From Heterobilharzia americana (Eukaryota > Platyhelminthes > Trematoda > Strigeidida > Schistosomatidae): a stretch of DNA of 64,000 bases. Shown one piece after another: positions 10,487-22,474 of the stretch (the stretch's first letter is position 1; every line of letters begins with the position of its first letter). Both the position numbers and the translations under genes were made by a program. The stretch spans positions 52,423,491 to 52,487,490 of the forward strand of contig OX104130.1 in assembly GCA_944470555.2 (NCBI GenBank), in the 5' to 3' direction. The notes under the pieces were generated by a model that was not told the origin of the DNA, did not search any database, and saw only the letters and a list, made by a program, of their open reading frames with translations.

Positions 10487-10636
10487 TTGTGGCTAGCAGA
10501 AGAATCCAGAACGAGCGTCTCATCTTGTTTGGGACTCGTCAGCTGGATGTGCCTGCACTCCAGTGAGTGATTTTATTCCCACTGAGACTCGAGACTCGAG
10601 CCCATCGCTTCAAACGCCAATGCGTTATCCACTCAC
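10487..10636 (-). mobile_element. SM-alpha-like SINE with near-intact hammerhead
   Basis: Minus strand: a tRNA-like head, a linker, ACATCCAG, core CTGACGA (positions 10542-10536), stem II GTCCCAAACAAGAT, GAGA, CGCTCGTT, CTGGATTC and the tail CTGCTAGCCAC. All of C3-A9 is kept, but A14 is G and the cleavage triplet is GTT, so activity is doubtful. Confidence 0.75.
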
Positions 10637-10712
10637 TGGGGTTCAGGTGATTCCAGCTAATGAGTCCCTAGTAGGACGGAACGCGCGTCTTGGATTCTTT
10701 GCTAGCCACAAA
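10637..10712 (+). mobile_element. headless SM-alpha-like SINE fragment with hammerhead remnant
   Basis: Directly abuts the minus-strand copy. It lacks a tRNA head and begins with the linker GTTCAGGTGATTCCAG. The core is CTAATGA (10657-10663; G5 to A), followed by a good stem II GTCCCTAGTAGGAC, GGAA (A13 to G), CGCGCGTC and TTGGATTC. The predicted cleavage site would be 10689/10690. It ends in GCTAGCCACAAAC. Two core mutations make it inactive. Confidence 0.7.
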
Positions 10713-11026
10713 CAAGAGAATTATCATAATTAAAATGCAGCCAATATCGAGGTATCTGCATAGGAGCCCGTATGCCAATAAAGGTCGAACAATTCAATCC
10801 AATAAAACAACGGAGAATAACAAGTATATCGATAATTAGTAATGACTGGTTAAATTTGCTAAAATGAAATTTTTTTAATAAAAGAAGTCTGAAGGCAGTA
10901 AAGTCTTAAGTTATCATGAGTTAAAATATTTTGATAAGGATTGGTAAATTAGCTCCTTTAATTTAAATATCCCGAAACTAATTTGAAGTTTGTGGGGATT
11001 TTGTTTCTATTTTTAAGGTAGTATTC

Positions 11027-11375
11027 ATGGACTGACTGACACCAGTTGAAGAACCATCGAAAACCTGGAAACACTGGACAGCTGACTCATCCTAGTATGT
11101 GACTTCTCCGTAGTACCTACTTCACGATCCCGCTACAGATCCAACTCCAGAATTTCAGGTTTCATGGCTAACGCGTTAGGGACTCAGCCACTGGGAGGAA
11201 AGTCTAATGGTTCACGTTTTCAAACTTTTATCAACTCGCAATGTGGCACGACTGTCCACCATGTTTACCAGTTGGCATCCACTTCGCTTCCGACTGGTTG
11301 ACCCCAGAGGTCATGGCTTCTCATCAGAACATCGCGACATCCATCTTGAGGCATGCCACTAATGAGCACCATACA
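11027..11375 (-). mobile_element. R1 SINE copy
   Basis: Landmarks: GACTGACACCAGTTGAAGAA, CACTGGACAGCTGACTCATC, AACGCGTTAGGGACTCAGCC, CACGACTGTCCACCATG and GAGGTCATGGCTTCTCATCA. It is co-linear with the 4575-4965 copy over its whole length, which shows that the family unit is at least 340 bp. Confidence 0.55.
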
Positions 11376-11386
11376 CTGATGCTATT

Positions 11387-11647
11387 TTAAATTTTATTTT
11401 GGTTTTTAAGGTAGTTAAGGACTGCCATCGGAAGTGTATACGCAATGGGTATACGACCAGTGAATAGTGAGGGATTAAAAGAAATCTCACCTTTGAAACC
11501 AAATATATTTAAATCACCTAATATGATCTGTTTGGCACCACAGCTGGTGTGGATATTGCCAGCATAGACGTGCACGTAGTATACTACTGTGACTGATACA
11601 AGTAATTTGATTCCAGATACGACCAGTGCGTTCAAGTAGGTAGCCAC
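11387..11647 (-). pseudogene. possible endonuclease remnant of a non-LTR retroelement
   Basis: An 86-codon open frame contains QIILGDLNIFGF, which resembles the GDFN metal-binding motif of AP-type endonucleases in non-LTR retroelements, preceded by a hydrophobic strand (VTVVYYVHVY) as in that fold. No other endonuclease motif was found, so the call is tentative. Confidence 0.3.
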
Positions 11648-12297
11648 GATTCAGGTGGTTTGAACAACTTGGCTAACTGAACTGAATCAATTCGGGCATA
11701 CCATTGATAAGCTTGGTCTGAAACAAGCGGAGCAACCTTGACCTAGCTAACCAGTACTACTGATCGATGCGAGTGGCCTAGAACTTCTCTAGTCAGTCAG
11801 TAGCATAGTCAGTGTTCACTGAGGTGTCTTCAGTGTTTGCTACAGTTTTGATACCCTGAAGTGATAACTTGGTGACTTACCGATAGTTTTGAATTCTCTG
11901 GTCAATTTCTTTTTGTAAAAGTTTTAATCCATCAGATATAACATCGCTCATCTGGTGAAACACTTAAGGGCAACCAGTGTATGTTGATTAGTGACCGTCG
12001 TTGAATGAAATACTTGTGAACTTCTGTAAGGAAATCAATAGTTTCTATATAGTCTGATTTAGACAGAAGACGAGTTACTCATAGGTACCCGTTAAGTTTG
12101 GTTTTATCAAGCTGAAAAAATGTTATCCTCAAGTGTTCACTCTGAAATTAAGTTGAGGGTTGTTTTCGAAAATGATTCCTTTATGTATCTTGCTTGAAAT
12201 GATGATGCTTATCTGATGTCCAATAGTTCTGGGGTAAGTTTGTTCCCAATAGAAAGTGGTTTCAATTATAGGGTTTGTAGGGATTTAGTGGATTCAA

Positions 12298-12545
12298 GTT
12301 GGTATTCATCATGAAGTAATATCAGTTAGAGGAATACTGTAAACTTCGGAGCACTGGACAGCTGTTTTGTAGTAGTATGGTATTCCTCAGTAGTGTACAC
12401 CTACGACCCTGCACCCCTAGGGATAGAACCCAGGACTTTTAGGTTTACGTGACCAGCACGTTACTATTGAACCACTGAATTGGAATCCCTTGGTCCATAT
12501 TTTTTACTTCTGTCAGTTCACGACATAGCGAATCATTACCCAATG
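12298..12545 (-). mobile_element. R1 SINE copy
   Basis: GTTGGTATTCATCATGAAGT, GAGCACTGGACAGCTG, AGTATGGTATTCCTCAGTAG, GATAGAACCCAGGACTTTTA and TTCTGTCAGTTCACGACATA match the other R1 copies in order. Confidence 0.55.
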
Positions 12546-12720
12546 TCTTTCTGAAATCAATCAAATCTTTTGAAGAAAAAATATAAGTATTTAAGATAAT
12601 ACTAAACTTTCAGCTATACATTTGGCAATGAAATCATTTCACCACAAAAGATCTAGTTCCAGCCTCATGTGATGATTCAAGCCATTTCAAATAGGTAGTT
12701 TTAATTGCTTTTTAGACTTT

Positions 12721-13042
12721 AAGGATTGTTCTGATGCGAACCTGACAAACCCAGAGGCCAATCACTAATTATTCAAACTTGTTATATATCCGCGAATACA
12801 AGACTAAGAAAGAACACAATAGCGCAGTCGGATACAACAGTATATTTGTGAGGTTATGCCAAGATACCGATGCGTTACAACTAACTGACCACAGGGTCGA
12901 TTACAAGTAGTGCAACGTAACACGATAGCACACCGTGTGCCTTCAGCTTAGCGAGTCCGATAATACTATGAAGGTCAGCATCAATGTTGAATCTTGTCGA
13001 ACCCTAGGCTATTGATTCTGGAGTAGTGTGTGAGACTACAAG
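12721..13042 (-). mobile_element. solo LTR of the Gypsy (Boudicca-like) family
   Basis: Closely related over its whole length to the LTR at 37812-38156. Landmarks are CCCAGAGGCCAATCACTAAT, AACTTGTTATATA, AAGATACCGATGCGTT, CAGCTTAGCGAGTCCG and TATGAAGGTCAGCATCAATG. It has no internal retroelement sequence on either side, as expected after LTR-LTR recombination. Confidence 0.75.
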
Positions 13043-13269
13043 ACTTTGTCGATAGAAAATTATTTTTGACATTTTTTGTCAAAAGAACGTTGAAATCAAC
13101 TGAATGAACTAAAGGAAAGCGAGATTTAGTTATGTTACACCCAGAAAAAAGCTCTAGAATAATATTACTAATAAATCAGACTATATGGAAAAACTTTCGT
13201 TTATTCTATCCGGCGAAAATAGTTCCTTAAAATAGACAACATAGAAAGATCCTACTGAGCAAACAGAGA

Positions 13270-14710
13270 TTCAGGGATGAATCATTCATGAGCGAGAAAC
13301 TATACGGACAACTTCCTCCATTAGGTTTTACGATCCCCCGTTTATACAGTCTTCCTAAAATACACAAAGAAGCTATCCCATTCTGTCCAATACTAGATAT
13401 GATATACTCTCCACTTCATTTAATTGCGAAGTGGCTTTTAGAAATACTTGGACCTGTAAAGAAGAGGCTGCCGAACCATAACGTCCGTGAAGCATTTGAT
13501 TTTGTTCATTCAATTGAGAATTTCACTGTGACAGGTAAAATAATGATTTCGTTGAATATTCTGTTGTTCTTAACTAATGTTCAACTGACAGAAGCTGTTT
13601 GCTTCTTATGTGGCTTCATTCAACTTTATAATATAGATGTCGATGTTCCAAACCACCAAATAAAAGAGCTTCTTCGATGTACCTTTAATGTATACTTCAA
13701 ATTTAATAATGAAGTCTACGTAGAGATAGACGGTGTAGCAGTGTGTACTCCACTAATACCCCTCTTAACTGGCTGTTTTAGGGCAAACCTTGAGAAGAGT
13801 AGGTGAGCTTTATGTGTACGTTGATGATACCTTCATAGTTTGTAGTAGAACTGTGAATCTTGCAAACATGTTTAGTACTTTCAACAATGTCGACCCTCCA
13901 ATCAAATTTTCCCTACATCAGAATCATACTCAACGTTCTATTTTCTTGAGCTTTAACTTCAAAGAAAAGATGGTAATTCACTTAGTAGATACACTTACAG
14001 GAAGCGTATGTAGAACGGACACTTTATTAATTTTCGAAGTTCAATCCTTCTAAGGATGAAGAGAAATCCCATTCATTCACTATCTTCGAGGATCAGAAAA
14101 ATGTGTACAGAAGACACGGTTGTTGCAGAACTGAAAAATCTTAAAAGAACTCTAGCAAGAGACAGTTTACCATCTAGAACAGCTGGAAGAACACATTTAG
14201 CGCCGAAAAAGGATTGTTTTACTAAACCTTGAATTCGAAAACGACATTGCTGCAGACATCAAAACACGAATGTCAAGAACATATTACATCGACAACCTTA
14301 AAATAATTTTCTCTTGAAAGGAACTTTTGGGTCAATCTGTGAAAGACAAGCTGACGCCTAGGGTCACATCAATGTATGCACCAGAGTACTTGCTCCTGCT
14401 AAGCTGAGTACATTGGCCGTACAATGCGTCCGCTCGTAAGATGTGCTGGAGAATAATACTCACCCTAGCTAGCAAAGGAAGAACGGAAATCCATCTTCAG
14501 CTCAATAACGGAACAACTCGGGAACTGGAGCCACTCAGCTACTTTTGAGAACTCATACAAAATCTTCACAGGGTTTCATCAAACCACTCGAAGGGAGTGG
14601 AATCAAGGCATTTGGGTGTAGCTAAAGCACTAGCCATCCAAAATTTCAAACCAGCGCTGTGTTCAAATAAGATACTTTCAGCCTTCGTCTTTGCCATGAC
14701 CGTTATGAAG
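13270..14710 (+). mobile_element. Penelope-like retroelement with RT and GIY-YIG remnants
   Basis: Two open stretches (13288-13806 and 13790-14053) encode a Penelope-type reverse transcriptase. The first has PRLYSLPKIHK and a motif-A region weakened to TGKIMISLNIL. The second has LYVYVDDTFIVC, the YVDD catalytic motif. Downstream, in broken frames, are CTEDTVVAELKNLKRTLA (about 14100-14155) and AEYIGRTMRPLVRC (about 14402-14443). The latter is a GIY-YIG nuclease start of the kind fused to Penelope reverse transcriptases. The frame changes at about 13800, and stop codons follow 14053, so the element is inactive. Schistosome Penelope-like elements are known (Cercyon); subfamily not determined. 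Confidence 0.75.
13288..13806 (+). pseudogene. Penelope-like reverse transcriptase, N-terminal part
   Basis: 172 codons with the PLE landmark LPKIHKE (residues 23-29) and a segment ending GVAVCTPLIPLLTGCF, which corresponds to the 'MGSPLSPVLA' region of intact relatives but has lost its key residues. It overlaps the next stretch by 17 bp in another frame. Confidence 0.65.
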
Positions 14711-15740
14711 TCTTGACTGTCAAAGATTCATCCTGTATGACGTAATTATATTTTTTATTTGTATGATACCCCTATTCGTATAAAGTAATTTCCTTTCGTT
14801 ATTCAATATATTTTGACCTCCAACTGTAAATTATTTTAGTGTGTTCTATCCCCTGTAACATATATTCACGACAGTGCAGCTTAGTAAATGACTTTGTCGA
14901 AAAAAACATTTCTGTTCAACGGCAAAGTGTCTGACTTCCTTCAGCACTGAGTGATACAGATTGGAGTTACTGAGGGAATACTAATTTCCTTATGGTTGCA
15001 GACGCATCTTGGTGTTGAATGAGAAGAAGGAAGAAACCTAGGTCGGATAATGTTGCCTGTCATTCGACTCTCAACAGCTGAAATCCATTATTAGAAGTCT
15101 TAAAAGCACTCAGTATTCATTGCTTTTAGTCTCAAATTCCTTGGTCTAGTTAATAAGTTTGAACAACTCAACTTTGATACAGTATGTAAATAGACATACT
15201 TGAGTGTCTTGTGTTTGATTTCATATAAGTATTAGAGTAAGTACTGTCTTGAATTCTATCAATGGAACATCAGAGTATTCAGCTGTATTTAGCTTTATAT
15301 GGTTCTCCAGCTAAGGATGTAAACTATTTTCAAACTCATCAGTGAGAGTATCTGAGAACCATGGACTGGCAGACTAGTATTATTGGCACGGGATGTTGAT
15401 CGAAGGTGAAATGAAAACCTAGATTGTGACAGCATTTAAATCAGCCCCTCTTGGGGTTAGCGGGACAGCGCCCTAACATCTGAGATACAAGACCCAGATG
15501 CTGACTAAATTAATCCTTTCTCCATGAACTAATTCATACAAAAGAATGTTTTTATGGACTTCAGGATCAACATTTCACCTGACAGAGTTAAGCACTGGGT
15601 AAATGGATTAATGCTTATCGGTGACTCGTTTAGAGAAGTGATTCCTGAAGTTCCAATAAAACGTCTTGGGTTCAAAGAATTCGGATATGAAAACAGATAT
15701 TCAGCGACGGGATTACATAGAGGTCGCACTATATAGTGAA
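14711..15740. other. intergenic sequence, nothing firm
   Basis: A weak relative of the SINE body at 3340-3480 may lie near 14970-15070 (GGTTGCAGACGCA, AACCTAGGTCGG). Nothing else was recognised. Confidence 0.3.
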
Positions 15741-15744
15741 CTGA

Positions 15745-15960
15745 CAGAAGCAGGGAATATGAACCACTGGATTCCAACCCAGAGGCTCAGTTGTAATCTA
15801 CTGACTGCAGAATCCGAAATTCCTTGGTTCCATCCCTGGCGGTGTGATGACATGGGTGCGCGCTACTGAAGAGTCTCATACCATGACGAAACAGCTATCC
15901 TGTGCTTCAAGGTTTCCAATGTTTCTTCAACCAATGATAGACACTAATCAGAAGCCAAGA
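15745..15960 (+). mobile_element. R1 SINE copy
   Basis: CACTGGATTCCAACCCAGAG, GGCTCAGTTGTAATCTACTG (A-box-like), GGTTCCATCCCTGGCGGTGT (B-box-like), ACTGAAGAGTCTCATACCAT and GTTTCTTCAACCAATGATAG follow the order of the plus-strand copy at 5222. Confidence 0.5.
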
Positions 15961-16539
15961 AATGAAATATATTTTTAAAATCCCACTGAGGTTGAAAAAT
16001 CAAATTTGGGACGATCTCGTGGAAGAGAATATAACCTGCATATTTAAATACTAAACAGCGATAAATCCAATCACTTTGTTCACTCACAATAATAATATGG
16101 GAATAAGTGTCATCTTTATCAGTTATTAGTCCATGAGTTAAAGGCGAAGCTGTGAATATGTGTGTATATGTGAATGGCCTAAAAAGTGTGAGAAAAATAA
16201 AATTTATGCAGAACTAAGTTTTTTGTGTATGCACTCTAGTGTGTCGGATGTACTGTCCAAGTTGGTTGGACAGTTAGGCCTTCCTTTCTGTTGAAGGCAT
16301 TAGGATTCAACATCTTATGAATGCTTCAGCTAACCGTCTTTCCTAGTAGTTTGAAAAACCCTTATTGAATTATTTTAATATTTCCAATACAAACTGTGTG
16401 ACTATGATCGATGGCATGAATAGTAATTGTCGTTTTGATTTGTAAATTCACTAGTTCTACAAGATAGTTAAAAGGTCATTTGTGCAACGTACATGTTATT
16501 TAACACGAATGAAGATTCAACAGGATGATTCCTTAATAT

Positions 16540-17195
16540 AGTATGCATCAAAATTGACAATTTAAGCTGTAGACAATTCTGTGTGGAGGTAAAAAGAATT
16601 CAATCTTTTAGGGGAACTGAAGTATTCCTGGAAGTATTGGTTGTCTTGTAGAAGGCTCTTATTAGGTGCTTTCTTAAAATCCTTCTTAGCTCTTCAGTCA
16701 TGCCTTCATGGAATGGTACAACTACTGTACTAATCTAGGACTCACCACTTGATTTTCCTCTCCAATTCTTATGCTGATGATTTTTAACCTTTTGAATGAT
16801 ATTCTCAGGGTTGTTATTGTAATGCAACACATCTATTGTGCTAACTACTTCCATGTCTGTTGCCTGTGGCTCTGTTCAATAAGTTCCAGGCAAGTGAAAT
16901 CTTAGCATGGATGGATGGATGTTCTGAGTTGAAATCAAGATATCCATCTGATTGTGTTGGTTAAGGATGGATTGATAAACTTTGATTTTTCATTCCTTTT
17001 AACTAAACAGTTTAGAAATGGCAGTTCACCATTTACATTTTCATATTCACAAGTGAATTCAATATGTGAAGAATGATTGGTAATTAATTTAGGGGGTTGA
17101 TTTTTTAAAATTACAAATATATTATCTACGTATTTGAGCCAAACGCATGGTTTGATAGAGTTGGCAAGGTTCATGGATTCAATGTGAGACATGAA
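16540..17195 (-). mobile_element. Penelope-like reverse transcriptase remnant
   Basis: The minus-strand frame at 17192-16935 has CVWLKYVDNIFVILKNQPPK (catalytic YVDD changed to YVDN) followed by HIEFTCEYENVNGELPFLNC, the typical post-motif-C block of Penelope elements. Further on, ESTVVVPFHEGMTEELRRIL-like residues (about 16720-16660) match the C-terminal region. Stop codons interrupt it. A 60-codon frame at 17577-17395 may belong to the same element but is not diagnostic. Confidence 0.6.
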
Positions 17196-19430
17196 GGAAA
17201 TATAACTTCACATTAGAACGAAACTATAAAAAACAAATACTTTTTCCTCCTTCAAGCAATTAATGCTTATAGTTCAAAGCACTGAGGAAGTACCAAGTTA
17301 TTTACACTGCTTAGTGAAGAATTCCACACTTTCATTCTCAGTTTTAGGTTAAATGATTTTATCATAGTAGTGATGACCTCTGTGTTCATTTGACTTAAGT
17401 GTAATCATATGAAGTGGCGGGCATGTGAACACAATTCACGAATCCAATTTTTGTGGAAATATTCTTATTTCTGAAAATGTTAAACACTTGTGAACAAGAG
17501 AAATTTATTTTCTTGGAAATATTTCGGAGAATATCATTACAAGAGTGTTTGTACCGCAGTTTTGGCTTAATGTACACACCTTTTCATCATTTGGTTATTT
17601 ATTTAGCTAATAACTCGTTTATTTTGTTCATTTAAAGGGAATTTTGTGCCTGTTAGGTTGACCTTCCAAGTTGTCTCTAGGTCACCTCTTTTTTTAGTAT
17701 TCCTTTAACCTACGATTCTTAGTGTATATGTAATTACGACTGCTGTCTTAAATTGTGTCAGATATTGCCCAACTTGTGCAATCGAATCCCCGGCTACCAT
17801 AACAATATCTGCTGAGAGCACCTGATGCAGAAGACTATTCAGTTAATGGAGGAGCTCATCTTTTACTACATTTTAGCTGTGGTCAGTCGGAGCACAGGCA
17901 GAGGTGATGAAGAGACATCGTTTCCCTTACTAGTTGCTTCTTACTACAGCACACAGGTGACTGCTGATGGATACCATCGAATAATACAGCTTAAGCTTTG
18001 GGATTTCTTAAGATACCAACACCACTAAGACAAGACGCCAGTGTCATAGATTCGTCGGATGAGCATCTGAGCTGACAGATGGGGAGGTTATTCAAAGCAT
18101 CACTTGGATTCTTGTATTCAGGTCTTTAAGATACAGTATACATCACTATGCGGATTTTGAGAGTTGCAGAAAAACCTGTCTTCCCATCTGCATCAGGACT
18201 TGAACGTTAGTGGCAACTATTTTAAATGGTTCGCTTGCTTTCAGAATATTTATAGCAGATATCGAACTGAAAGATGGCTTTCTCTAAGCAACTGTTTGGT
18301 GATATAAGATGATGCAGATGGAGCAGAATTTTACTATGACAAGTGACTGACTGAGATAAACATACAAACAAAGATAAATTTGAAAATGGCTAAGAAAAGT
18401 CAGCACAATTAAATTCATGAGTAGAAACAACGACAACATAATGATAATAAACTAAATAATCAAGTAAAAGATTCATCATACGATGATTCAGTGGGCTGTG
18501 TGTACTTTTCCGTGTTAATGATAATTCACTGCCAAGCGGTTCGAGACTAAAACGATGACCAACTGATATCAACCTATGATAATGACTACTTTAACATATT
18601 CATTGATTAGATGTTCATCATGAGTGTTAGGAAATTTTAGGAGGTATGGACAGGACAAGAAGGATGAAATTTATAGAGTTAGATGATTTCATTCTACTTC
18701 ACTAGTACTCCTCAGCTGCATGCATGCTGTCTAAAAGTACATTGGTTATTAGGATATAGGATACTGTTAACTTAGAAAAACAATAATCTTAAGTTGTACA
18801 GCAAATTCATTGATATTTTATACAATATGTGGGAGGAATAACTGAATTGATAGGTAAGAAATGTATGAAAGAAACAGTAAGTGAATAAAATAAATACCAA
18901 ATTATGATCATCTAGGAAGTGAGAGATTAACCACACCGTCTTCTTTCTGTATAGAAAGATAAGGTTGGAAGCATTTATAGAAATCGCTTCCCCAGAGCAT
19001 AGTGATCCAGACATATTATTTACGTTTATTATTTTAAAAGCATTTAATGTATCAGCCTGATATCCTGTGTCTGTTAATTGGCCTGGTTATAATTTTGCTT
19101 CCACCTAAGCACATATACGTTAGGGATATGGTTAGCGAACCGAATGGAAAGAAGTGATTTCTTATCAACTCGACACTGACATGAAATATTGTTTAGTTAT
19201 TGTAATAAAGAATAAAAATGATTGAGTATGTTTATTTTAAGTGGAATCACTTTGGATACCATCACTCTCTTATATCACAATATTGGTTATAATCTTGATA
19301 AAAATACCAAATATGTCATGTGTGCCTTTTTGGACTATACTTGACATTTGATTCCTTCCCATGATCTCTTTTTCTGGACAAGCTAGTGGGGACAGATACG
19401 GAGTCATGGATAACCAACTGGCTGTATTCT
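17196..19430. other. AT-rich intergenic sequence, nothing recognised
   Basis: Only short open frames without motifs. No SINE landmark or tandem repeat was seen. Confidence 0.35.
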
Positions 19431-19439
19431 TAGTTGTTT

Positions 19440-19842
19440 GGGTAAAAAACATACCGTTCACAGAAGCAATCGCTCCACCTCACTGTTTACAGTGACTGAT
19501 GTTCCCCGAGGAGCCGTTTCTTACCCCTGCCTTTTCTCTTTCTTTCTGCATGAGTTACCATCTTCAGCTAGTATCAATTTTATCAGATATAGTGATGACC
19601 TGGTGGTTTCTATACATGTCTCTTCTTCAAGAGATTGTTCCTTACTATTCTTCACTGTTAGACAACAGAGCTTTGTGAATACTTTTATGCTTAATTCTTC
19701 AAAATGTCAGAATGTAAACTTTAGTTTTAGACGTGAACATAACCTGTATAAACTGCTTAGTTCTCATGATTCCTGTTCTATTGATAGTTGTGCATTAAAG
19801 AATGTTATAATTGTGATTTATATCGGTATGTTTTTCTTCTGA
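19440..19842 (+). pseudogene. non-LTR retrotransposon reverse transcriptase fragment
   Basis: 134 codons. VTDVPRGAVSYPCLFSFFLH corresponds to the VPQGSVLSPLLF motif (motif B). About 20 residues on, SINFIRYSDDLVVSI is the catalytic FxDD motif (here YSDD). The spacing and the following FVNTFMLNSSKCQNVNFS (the 'LNxxKTxxmxF' region) fit a jockey/CR1-type enzyme. No endonuclease is nearby. It is a fragment, with likely downstream remnants to about 20030. Confidence 0.6.
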
Positions 19843-20670
19843 CCTTTTCTGGTCCTCTTATGTCTTACTAATTTCAAAAAGAATTTTCCACCTAACTTTC
19901 TATATCAGAAACTGAGAATCTCTGATATAACTCAGCCTCTCCTTTTGTACTTTATAAACTCTTGCATTTTACCTCTTCTCCTCTATTATTCTCCCTTATT
20001 TTTTCCCGGGTTGTTGAAAAAAGACTGTGCTCTATTGTGTAGGACTTTGAGGATTGTGAGTAGAAGTAGTGGTGTACCTCTAAACCTTCTAGTTAAAACT
20101 GTTATGCACAAACTATATTAAGTCATGTAAACATCTGTCAGGAGTTATCTTATCAGATGATCAGATTCTTTCCACTCAAAACTCTCTGTGTGTGTCGATC
20201 ATTTAGAAAGACAAGGAGCAAGTACATAAGACTTCACGCACTTACTACTAAATACAAAAAAACTCTAAAATATTTTATTTAGCTCGTCTACTGTGCGATT
20301 AAGAAAGCATTAAACTGAACTGACTAATCAGATTCTATTTTTGAAAGCAAACTAATTGTGATGATGAGAGTGTTACTTTTTACATATTATGAGTGTAATT
20401 GCTAATATGATTGTCTACTTAAATTGACTGTGCATTTTGAAGAAAGTTGTAGATTAAGCGGATATTTCAATCTTTTTTTCTTTATGTAATTTATACTTAT
20501 TTTCATTTTGCTATGGATAAATGTACACTGTCTCTGTCCAATTGATGCTATATGACATGTTGAAAATTCTATAGAGTATTCTCGAAATAGCTTTCAGAAT
20601 AAAATCATTATTCTATTGTTTTCAGTTATTTTTTTATATTACAGGTGTACTTTATGCATATGCGAAGCTT

Positions 20671-21075
20671 ATTATTATTATTTGTCCTTTGGATTCCTAG
20701 TGGGACATAAGGCTTCAGTTGCACGTCTCCATTCCACACACTTCTCTGCAGACTTTTCAGACTGGCGCCACCAATGCCAGCCCACAAACTTTCATTTCTT
20801 CTTCATACCATCTCTTCCATGTCACCCTCACCTTGGATGCCCAACTCGTCGTTTCCCATGAGGGTTCCACTTGACAGTCTTGCCTGGTGAGTGATGTCCC
20901 AGAATGGTCTTCTCAGTGTATGCCCAACTCATCTCCACTTTCTTCTTCTTCATATCTGTTGGGCGATAGGTTCTTGGTCGGTTCGTTGACAGCCGGCCAG
21001 CCAGAGTTCCTTTTTCCTTATTCTTATTATTCTGGCCATCTAATTTGCAGTATCGGGCGAAGCTTAGAGACCGTC
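20671..21075 (-). mobile_element. RTE 3'-end fragment
   Basis: Begins at TTATTATTATTATTTGTCCTTTGG and TTCCTAGTGGGACATAAGG, with the same downstream order (CAGCCCACAAACTTTCATTT, GTTTCCCATGAGGGTTCCAC, GTGAGTGATGTCCC) as the 5.7 kb copy. It ends near GCAGTATCGGGCGAAGC. Only the C-terminal RTE region is left. Confidence 0.75.
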
Positions 21076-21582
21076 TAATTAGAAAATTTGTTGCTTGTTT
21101 ACATTCGTATTTTGAGATGTTTTTTACCACCTGTCAAAAAACTTTTAACGATCAATCTTTCTTTGACAATTTCTAATTAGGACCAGCAGTCAGTATTTTA
21201 AATCTGACTGCATTTCAACCAACAACCTTTTCAAGAGATGATTTCATCAATTTATTCCACTTGTTGCTAGATAGAACAAGTTCATAGTCTTATCCCAAAT
21301 TCGGGTATACGTCGTAATACTTCTGAAGATGATACTGAAATGTTTAGAGAATATTTCCATCCACAACAGTTGGTTGAAGTGTACTGATCTATTATGGGAA
21401 TTAATTCTAAATGTATGATTATTCACCAGAGGTATACTTGAGCACCGTATAAAGATGTATCAGGAGGATTTGATGAGAAAGATTTGCAGTTCAGGTTGTC
21501 ACTGTTCTGATAGTTTAAACATGATCCACACTTCAGTCGTTTCATTGACCTTTATAGAACTAAAATATGATTTCATTGATGG

Positions 21583-21735
21583 ATAGTGGCTAGCAGTGGA
21601 TTTCAGGACACACGTTTTAACCTACTTGGTGCTTGTCAACTGGATGTACCTGTCTCCCAATGAGTGATGTTGTTTCCGCTCAGAATCGATCACTTCAAAC
21701 GTCAGAGTGTTATCCACTAAGCCATTGAGTCATGA
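21583..21735 (-). mobile_element. SM-alpha-like SINE, hammerhead decayed
   Basis: Full family structure on the minus strand: head with TTAGTGGATAACACTCTGAC, GAAACAACATCACTCATTGG, then ACATCCAG, TTGACAA (positions 21639-21633; C3 and G8 lost), AAAA in place of GAAA, GTGTGTC and CTGAAATCC, ending CTGCTAGCCACTATCC. Confidence 0.7.
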
Positions 21736-21739
21736 CAGA

Positions 21740-22399
21740 TCCTCCTTGTGTCACGGGATTCAATCAACAACGGAGAAACTAAAGAATTTACAAACACAAC
21801 TGTTTATTTTACCATCCAAATGTTCAAATTTTCATTCTCTTGTCAGTAACAAAATGTGATATTAGGTTACAGTTATTCGTGACTGTATGTCTTACCATTA
21901 GTGGTATCCATCAGTATGATGTAACTAGAACTCTGACATACCCAACATTATATTCCTAAATCTTGATTCTTAGAATTATGATGAACTTTGATAGGTGAAA
22001 CTTTAATACTTCATTTACATAACATTTGTATTCCGCTTTACATAATATCTGTCTAGTATACACATTGACATTCATCGCCTACTGGGTCTTTTCATAGTCA
22101 TTCTCAATTGAGATAAGACATAATTTTGTTACTAACAGAAATGATATATCATGTTGCATGTCTTCTTCAATGTCTATAGAAAAACCAAACCACTTAAACT
22201 CTGTTTTTTTTGTTACCAGTATTGAATTAACACAAATTACAGGGAACACTAATATATAAAAAAGTTTTCTTGAGAAGTTTTTTAAGAGGTAGTTTTAAAA
22301 TAGTCATCGTGTATTTAATGGGTAGAGAATACAATAAATGGAAATTGTTCATACCTGTTGTCTGGGTCAATTAAAACATTAATTGAAGTTGTCATTATG

Positions 22400-22474
<75 letters not shown>

